Source: an uncultured Collinsella sp. (GTDB lineage Bacteria > Actinomycetota > Coriobacteriia > Coriobacteriales > Coriobacteriaceae). Taken from it: a DNA stretch of 18,481 nt. Positions 14,192 to 18,481 of this stretch are shown piece by piece. How positions within the stretch are numbered: position 1 is the stretch's first letter; the number at the start of each line of letters is the position of its first letter. The stretch is taken from assembly GCA_900554585.1 (NCBI GenBank), contig USHS01000005.1, forward strand, positions 1 through 18,481, read 5' to 3'. The position numbers were made by a program, and so were the translations under genes. The notes beneath the pieces are model-generated. The model did no database searches and had not been told where the DNA came from. It saw only the letters and a list, made by a program, of their open reading frames with translations.

Positions 14192-14769
14192 TACTCATCG
14201 CCTCCCTTCGGGGCGTCGGCGGCGGCAGCGGCATCGTCCTCGGCCTCGAGCTCGCGAGCGAGCTGGTCGACGACGGCCTTGCGCTTGCGGGGACGACGGG
14301 CGTAGAGATCGGCCGTCGTGGGCTCTGCCGGCTCGGGCTCCGGCTCTGCAGCAGGCTCGGGCTCGGCGGCGGCAGCAGCAGCGGCGGCAGGCTCTGCACC
14401 CTCGGCCTCCTCGGCAATACCTTCGCCCTCGGTGGCACCCTCGCTCGCAGCCTTCTCGGCGGCAAGGCGGGCGCGACGCTCGGCAAAGGTCTCTTTCTTT
14501 GCGGGCGCAGCCGTCTCGACGGCATCCTCGTCCGCATCGGAATCATCATCGACGGCAGCCTTCTTGGGCTTGACCGGGGCCGACGCGGCCTCGCTCACCG
14601 GATCGATGATCTCGGACTGAACAACGGCCGTCATCTTTTCCTGCGTCTCGCGGAACTGACGGATGGCACGGCCGATCGTGCGGCCCATCTGCGGGAGCTT
14701 ATCCGGGCCAAACAGCAAAAAGCCGAAGACCACGATGATCGCGAGCTCACCCTCTCCAATACCAAACAC
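14191..14769 (-). CDS. Twin-arginine translocase subunit TatA/TatB family
   Basis: The 192-residue protein begins with one membrane helix (MFGIGEGELAIIVVFGFLLF), the hinge FGPDKLPQMG and an amphipathic helix (RTIGRAIRQFRETQEKM), the layout of TatA/TatB. The start MFGIGEGEL with Glu8 resembles TatB (MFDIGFSEL in E. coli), so it may act as TatB or serve both roles; no second copy is in the window. A long Ala/Glu/Pro-rich tail with a basic RRPRKRK patch follows, longer than in E. coli TatA. I chose GTG at 14769 because GGAGG lies five bases upstream; a start at 14814 would add 15 residues with no family similarity. It is the first gene of the tat-hyp-topA cluster and overlaps tatC by one base. 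Confidence 0.9.
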   Translation of the reverse strand: MFGIGEGELAIIVVFGFLLFGPDKLPQMGRTIGRAIRQFRETQEKMTAVVQSEIIDPVSEAASAPVKPKKAAVDDDSDADEDAVETAAPAKKETFAERRARLAAEKAASEGATEGEGIAEEAEGAEPAAAAAAAAEPEPAAEPEPEPAEPTTADLYARRPRKRKAVVDQLARELEAEDDAAAAADAPKGGDE

Positions 14770-14844
14770 ACATACCTCCAAGGCTCGATGTGAGTCGAGC
14801 CCGCACCGCGCCATTCGGCCGGAACTCGTCTATTCATTCGGTCA

Positions 14845-14878
14845 AGTATAGCGCCCGGACGCCAAAACGTCCGAGCGC
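14845..14878 (-). promoter_or_regulatory. tat operon -10 element next to an 11-bp hairpin
   Basis: TATACT (14850 to 14845 on the minus strand) is a good -10 about 75 bases before the tatA/B GTG. Directly upstream, an 11-bp stem (GCGCCCGGACG at 14851-14861 with CGTCCGAGCGC at 14868-14878, one G-T wobble on the minus strand) occupies the -35 and spacer. It may end transcription from the STAS gene, although no T-tract follows, or it may be an operator. Confidence 0.45.
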
Positions 14879-14922
14879 ATCACAAACATATGCCAAACGG
14901 CACGCCCTTTTGGGGGCAAAGA

Positions 14923-15237
14923 TTATGCAGCGGTGATCGAAATCTCCTGGTCGACGCCCAGCAGCTGAACCACGCGCATCACCTGGGGCTGCACATTAGT
15001 GCAGCTAAAGCGCTTACCGTGGTCGACCGCGTGGTGCGCGGCTCCCACGAGCACGCCAATGCCCGTCGAATCGATGTAGCTCACCTGGGCAAAGTCGAGC
15101 TCAACGGCCTCAGTGGGCTGCTCGAGCGCCAGGTCGATAGCATTGCGCAGGTTATCGGCGTTAGAGATATCAATCTCGCCGGTTACCTTAATGGTGTAGA
15201 TCTCCGGCGTGGGGTTGGTGGAAATACCCAAATCCAT
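14923..15237 (-). CDS. STAS-domain protein, anti-sigma factor antagonist-like
   Basis: The 104-residue protein is a single STAS domain of the SpoIIAA/RsbV type: TIKVTGEIDISNADNL at the start, and YIDSTGIGVLVGA with the conserved Ser57, the residue phosphorylated by anti-sigma kinases in this family. The unphosphorylated form binds the kinase and frees a sigma factor. No anti-sigma kinase or sigma factor gene is adjacent, so its partners are unknown; single STAS proteins can also act in other switches. The ATG at 15237 has AAAGGAG seven bases upstream. It lies 66 bases after the aminotransferase stop on the same strand and may be read from that promoter. Confidence 0.85.
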   Translation of the reverse strand: MDLGISTNPTPEIYTIKVTGEIDISNADNLRNAIDLALEQPTEAVELDFAQVSYIDSTGIGVLVGAAHHAVDHGKRFSCTNVQPQVMRVVQLLGVDQEISITAA

Positions 15238-15303
15238 GTATACGCTCCTTTGTGAATCGAAAGTGCGGATAGTACTGGGCGCGGATTTACGGGGCCCTAC
15301 GCG

Positions 15304-16608
15304 TTAGGAGCGCTCGGCACGAGCAAGCTCAGCAGCGACAAGCTTGACGGCCAGCACCAGCACATCGAGCGCGGCCTCCAGGTCCTCGACCGTGGGATAG
15401 CTCGGCGCAATGCGGATGTTGGTGTCGCGCGGATCCTTGCCATAAGGCCAGGTGGCACCAGCCGGCGTAAGCTTGACGCCCAGGTCGGTACAAAGCGCGG
15501 CGACCTTCTGGGCAGAGCCCTCGGGACCATCAAAGCTCACAAAGTAGCCGCCGCGGGGATGTGTCCAAGTAGCGCAACCCGTATCGCCCAGGCCCTCGGT
15601 GAGCTTGCGCTCAACGGCCTCAAAGCGCGGGCGCAAAAACTCGGCATGCTTTTTCATGTGTTCCTTGACCGCCTCGATGGTGGGAAGGAAGCGCACGTGA
15701 CGCAGCTGGTTGAGCTTATCGGCGCTGATAAGGCCGGCCTTCAGGCGCTTGGAGAACTCCGTGATAACCGCGGGGCTCGCACCGATAAAGCCGATGCCGG
15801 CGCCCGGGAAGGTGATCTTGGACGTCGAGGCAAAGGCCACCACGCGATCCTCGGTGCCCGCCGCGCGAGCGAGGTCGAAGATATTGGCGAGCTCGTCGGT
15901 CTCGTCGTACAGGTCGTGCACGCAGTAGGCGTTGTCCCAGAAGATGCGGAAATCGGGCGCGGCCGTGGGCATCTCGACCAGGCGACGCACGGTGTCCTCG
16001 CTAAAGGTGATGCCCGTGGGGTTGGAATACTTGGGCACGCACCAGATGCCCTTGATGGAGTCGTCGGCGGCAACCAGGCGCTCGACCTCGTCCATGTCGG
16101 GGCCGTTGTCGGTCATCGAGACGGGGACATTCTCGATACCCAGGTCGGCGGTGATGCCAAAGTGGCGGTCGTAGCCGGGAACAGGGCACAGGAACTTGAC
16201 CTTCTTGCCACCGTGCGCGGCCTCGTAAGCCTCCCAGGGCTCGCTGCCGCACGAACCGCAGCGCCAAAACATGCCGGCGATATCGTGCTCGATCAGAAGG
16301 CTCGACGAACCCAGCACGAGCGTCTGCTCGGCGGGGCAACCCAGGAACTCCCCCGCCAATTTGCGTGCCGAGGGAATGCCCTCAAAACAACCGTAGTTGG
16401 AGCAGTCGACGTTGCCGTCGTGCAGATCGGCATCGGCATTGAGGATATCGAGCATGGGGCGCGAGATGTCCACCTGAGCGGGCGACGGCTTGCCGCGCGC
16501 CATGTCGAGCGCCAGGCCCTTGGCCTTGACCTCGGCAACCTCGGCTTTGAGTGCCTCGATGGCGGCATCGAGTTCGGTGGTTTCCATCTTCTGGTAGATC
16601 GTCTGCAT
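15304..16608 (-). CDS. PLP-dependent class I/II aminotransferase (putative aspartate aminotransferase type)
   Basis: The 434-residue protein has the fold-type I marks: LDMARGKPSPAQVD near the N-terminus, PGYDRHF, KYSNPTGITFS (NPTG at 196-199), FWDNAYCVHDLY with the PLP-binding Asp225 and Asn226/Tyr228 region, and ASTSKITFPGAGIGF with Lys264 as the Schiff-base lysine. RIAPSYP near the end carries the substrate-carboxylate arginine. The ARGKPSP and SK-TFPGAG motifs resemble the aminotransferase subgroup that Pfam labels Aminotran_MocR; members are annotated as aspartate or alanine-glyoxylate type enzymes, so the substrate is uncertain. The ATG at 16608 has GAAAGG ten bases upstream; an internal ATG at residue 8 is also possible. 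Extending to 16704 would cross the -10 element, so I reject that start. Confidence 0.88.
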   Translation of the reverse strand: MQTIYQKMETTELDAAIEALKAEVAEVKAKGLALDMARGKPSPAQVDISRPMLDILNADADLHDGNVDCSNYGCFEGIPSARKLAGEFLGCPAEQTLVLGSSSLLIEHDIAGMFWRCGSCGSEPWEAYEAAHGGKKVKFLCPVPGYDRHFGITADLGIENVPVSMTDNGPDMDEVERLVAADDSIKGIWCVPKYSNPTGITFSEDTVRRLVEMPTAAPDFRIFWDNAYCVHDLYDETDELANIFDLARAAGTEDRVVAFASTSKITFPGAGIGFIGASPAVITEFSKRLKAGLISADKLNQLRHVRFLPTIEAVKEHMKKHAEFLRPRFEAVERKLTEGLGDTGCATWTHPRGGYFVSFDGPEGSAQKVAALCTDLGVKLTPAGATWPYGKDPRDTNIRIAPSYPTVEDLEAALDVLVLAVKLVAAELARAERS

Positions 16609-16651
16609 GGGTGTGCGACCTTTCGCGAAGCGGGACGTTGCAGTTCGTCTA

Positions 16652-16657
16652 AGTATA
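16652..16657 (-). promoter_or_regulatory. -10 element of the aminotransferase gene
   Basis: TATACT on the minus strand, about 44 bases before the ATG at 16608. The -35 (ATACCG, 17 bases upstream) is weak. The 152 bases between this gene and the divergent small gene must hold both promoters; no clear plus-strand promoter was found. Confidence 0.45.
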
Positions 16658-16760
16658 GACCGCCACCGCCGCAACGGTATGAAGCCGTGATAGATTAAGT
16701 CCATCGCAATGAATTACGACATCGCCGCGCATGCCGGCATGGGGCGCCCAAGGAGGCACT

Positions 16761-17015
16761 ATGGAATACGGTTCTTTTAGGGCCGAGGAATTCGGCGACC
16801 TGCAGCGCCTGGTCGACGGGCTGTTTTACGACCGCCGCGCCATCGATCGCCTGGATCTCATCGTGCAGGCCGAGATCTTGGACCTGGCGCCCGACCTCAT
16901 GGAAATCGTGAACCTTTTACCGCCCGGCTACTACGACCGCCAGTCACTTTGCGACCAGCTCAACTCCGCCTTGGCCGCCCACGGCTGGGGCGCCGTCTAC
17001 GGCACCGTGGAATAG
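16761..17015 (+). CDS. Small protein of unknown function
   Basis: The 84-residue protein (MEYGSFRAEEFGDLQRLVDG...) is soluble and slightly acidic, with no membrane segment, signal peptide or cysteine pair. It is probably mainly helical (EEFGDLQRLVDGLFYDRRAIDRLDLIVQAEILDL), then has a turn-rich LPPGYYDRQSLCDQLNSALAAHGWG segment that recalls small hypothetical actinobacterial proteins. I do not recognise a family. AAGGAGG (16750-16756) lies four bases before the ATG at 16761 and decides the start over an upstream ATG at 16731. The codon pattern and strong ribosome binding site support a real gene. It is divergent from the aminotransferase and ends just before a palindromic repeat and bidirectional terminator. 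Confidence 0.75.
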   Translation: MEYGSFRAEEFGDLQRLVDGLFYDRRAIDRLDLIVQAEILDLAPDLMEIVNLLPPGYYDRQSLCDQLNSALAAHGWGAVYGTVE

Positions 17016-17018
17016 CCC

Positions 17019-17047
17019 TAGTCATTTAAGAACGTCCCCAATGACTA
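17019..17047. repeat. Palindromic intergenic repeat, copy C
   Basis: The 29-bp unit begins TAGTCATTTAAGAACG and ends CCCCAATGACTA; the 8-bp ends TAGTCATT and AATGACTA are perfect inverted repeats around 13 bases. It begins four bases after the stop of the small gene and runs into the terminator. Copies A (inverted) and B each differ from it at two positions. Confidence 0.85.
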
Positions 17048-17084
17048 AAACGCCGCTTGTGATGGTGTTCACAGGCGGCGTTTT
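17047..17084. terminator. Bidirectional terminator between the small gene and nhaA
   Basis: A 12-bp stem (CGCCGCTTGTGA at 17051-17062 with TCACAGGCGGCG at 17069-17080, one G-T wobble) around a six-base loop, flanked by AAAA and TTTT. It serves the plus-strand small gene and the convergent minus-strand nhaA, whose stop lies 17 bases away. Confidence 0.9.
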
Positions 17085-17101
17085 CAAACTTGTATGTGCT
17101 T

Positions 17102-18460
17102 TTACTCGTTCTTGGGCGCGGGGTGCTTGCAGACCACGCTCATGTAGATCATGCCGAGCACGGCAGCGGTGACAGAACCAGCAAGGATGGCGGCCTTGGC
17201 AGCCAGAACCTCAAACTGGGCCGTCGGGAAGGCAAGGCCGCTGATGAGGATCGACATGGTGAAGCCGATGCCGCCCAGAATGCCCACACCGGCAATCATG
17301 TGCCAGTTAACGTTATGCGGCAGCTCGCAGACCCTAAACTTAACCAGGGCAAACGTCATGCCAAAGATACCAATCGGCTTGCCCAGCAGCATGCCAAAGT
17401 ACACGCCGAGCGTCACCGGGTCGGTAAGCAACGTGCTCATGTCCACGCCCACTAGGCGAACCTGTGCGTTCACGAACGCAAAGATCGGCAGAATCACAAA
17501 GTTGACCGGCGTGGAGATCAGACGCTCCATACGGATGAGCGGCGGGGTCACGCGGTGCATGACGCGCTCGACCCTGGTGGTCGAGACGGTAAAGTCATGC
17601 TGGCCCAAGATGTGCGCCTCGTCGTCGTAGCGGTCATCGAGCAGCGGCAGGCACTCGCCCAACCAATCGGTGAGGCTATCGAGCTTGACGCCGCACTTGG
17701 CCGGGATGGTAAAGGCCAAGATGACGCCGGCGAGCGTAGCGTGCACGCCGCTCTTGAACATGCAGAACCACAACAGCAGACCCAGTACCGAATACGGGGC
17801 AAGGCGGTAATGCTGCGTCTTGTTGAGCCACACGAGTGCGCAGGTCACCAGCGCGGCGGCGCCCAACCAAAACGGATTGGGGCTCTGACCGTAGAAGATG
17901 GCGATGGCGGCGATGGAGATGAGGTCGTCGGCGATGGCGAGCGTCGAGAAGAACACGCGCACGCCGTTGGGCACGCGGTTGCCCAAAAGCGACAGCACGC
18001 CCAGCGCAAAGGCAATATCGGTTGCCATGGGGATGGCCCAACCGTTGTGGGCGCCGGCATGGTTGAAGATCAGGTAGATGCAGGCGGGAACGACGACGCC
18101 GCCCACGGCCGCCAGCATGGGAAGCATGGCCTGACGTGGATTCTTGAGCTCGCCGACCGTCATCTCGTACTTAAGCTCAATGCCCACCAACAAAAAGAAA
18201 ATCGCCATGAGGAAGTCGTTGACGAAAAGCTCAACGGTGAGACCGGCCGTAAGGTTGCCCAGACCCACATACAGCGGGGTCTCCAAAAAGTGATGGATGG
18301 CCTCGTAGGCATCGGTATTGGCGCAAATGACGGCGGCGATGGCGGCGATCACCATGACGGCGGCGGAAATCGTGCCGTTCTCGGCAATGCGCTCCCAAAT
18401 GTCGTGACGCTCAAAACGCTTGCGCTCACGGACGTTGAACAGCTGCTCAGTTGCTGCCAT
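17102..18460 (-). CDS. nhaA: Na+/H+ antiporter NhaA
   Basis: NhaA exports sodium in exchange for protons across the cytoplasmic membrane, for pH and salt homeostasis. The 452-residue protein has about 11-12 membrane helices and the family marks: FLLVGIELKYEM, ATDIAFALGVLSLLG with Asp148, LAIADDL with the paired Asp178-Asp179 (equivalent to Asp163-Asp164 of E. coli) and LGKPIGI with Lys361 (equivalent to Lys300). An insert before the TPVNF segment and extended ends make it longer than E. coli NhaA (388 residues), as is usual in actinobacteria. The ATG at 18460 has AAAGGAG eight bases upstream, so the gene is complete even though it lies near the window edge. It ends at a bidirectional terminator. 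Confidence 0.95.
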   Translation of the reverse strand: MAATEQLFNVRERKRFERHDIWERIAENGTISAAVMVIAAIAAVICANTDAYEAIHHFLETPLYVGLGNLTAGLTVELFVNDFLMAIFFLLVGIELKYEMTVGELKNPRQAMLPMLAAVGGVVVPACIYLIFNHAGAHNGWAIPMATDIAFALGVLSLLGNRVPNGVRVFFSTLAIADDLISIAAIAIFYGQSPNPFWLGAAALVTCALVWLNKTQHYRLAPYSVLGLLLWFCMFKSGVHATLAGVILAFTIPAKCGVKLDSLTDWLGECLPLLDDRYDDEAHILGQHDFTVSTTRVERVMHRVTPPLIRMERLISTPVNFVILPIFAFVNAQVRLVGVDMSTLLTDPVTLGVYFGMLLGKPIGIFGMTFALVKFRVCELPHNVNWHMIAGVGILGGIGFTMSILISGLAFPTAQFEVLAAKAAILAGSVTAAVLGMIYMSVVCKHPAPKNE

Positions 18461-18481
18461 GGGCGGCTCCTTTCACGGGAT

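Noticed and set aside
11331..14305. Two long plus-strand open frames (11331-13037 and 12953-14305)
   Set aside because: Shadows of topA, hypB, hypA and tatC, with His/Ala/Arg-rich nonsense composition.
15559..16698. Plus-strand open frame antisense to the aminotransferase
   Set aside because: No ribosome binding site or family similarity; the opposite strand is a clear aminotransferase.

Overview
The window reads as two pieces of DNA from different sources joined near base 1894. The left piece (1 to about 1893) holds the end of an AraC-family regulator, a complete GRP-family sugar permease and the first 35 codons of a Gfo/Idh/MocA-type NAD(P)-dependent dehydrogenase, all on the plus strand. 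It looks like part of a catabolic cluster from a high-GC actinobacterium; Bifidobacterium is my best guess, made from memory of similar proteins. The right piece (about 1894 to 18481) looks like a Coriobacteriia chromosome, most probably Collinsella. This rests on the gene set, the high GC content and a dispersed palindromic repeat I associate with that group. At the join, the dehydrogenase stops after its Rossmann entry and runs antisense into the N-terminal 73 codons of a ribosome hibernation factor (hpf). Both genes are cut at the same point, as expected of an assembly chimera or a recombination junction.

Right piece, in order. A minus-strand lipoprotein resembling family-3 solute-binding proteins (2430-3440) sits behind a long leader and a promoter with an overlapping dyad. 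Next come comF (3889-4695), whose Shine-Dalgarno lies in a strong hairpin, and the minus-strand cluster tmk-holB-PSP1/ricT-like (8294 to 4797). A divergent plus-strand gene encodes a zinc-ribbon membrane protein (8543-9529) and ends at a bidirectional terminator facing topA. A second minus-strand cluster reads tatA/B-tatC-hypA-hypB-topA (14769 to 9651). Upstream of it lie a STAS-domain anti-anti-sigma-like protein (14923-15237) and a PLP aminotransferase (15304-16608). A small unknown plus-strand gene (16761-17015) faces nhaA (17102-18460) across another bidirectional terminator.

Most genes are housekeeping: nucleotide supply and replication (tmk, holB, topA), Tat export, nickel delivery for [NiFe] enzymes, ion homeostasis and amino acid metabolism. 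Tat genes beside hypA and hypB make sense because many [NiFe] hydrogenases are Tat exported, but no hydrogenase structural gene lies in the window. No tRNA, rRNA, CRISPR array, transposase or phage gene was seen. The observations most worth following are the chimeric junction, the 29-bp palindromic repeat family (three copies plus relatives), the comF leader hairpin, the extra cysteine cluster and arginine-rich tail on the PSP1 protein, and an archaeal-looking active-site motif in topoisomerase I.
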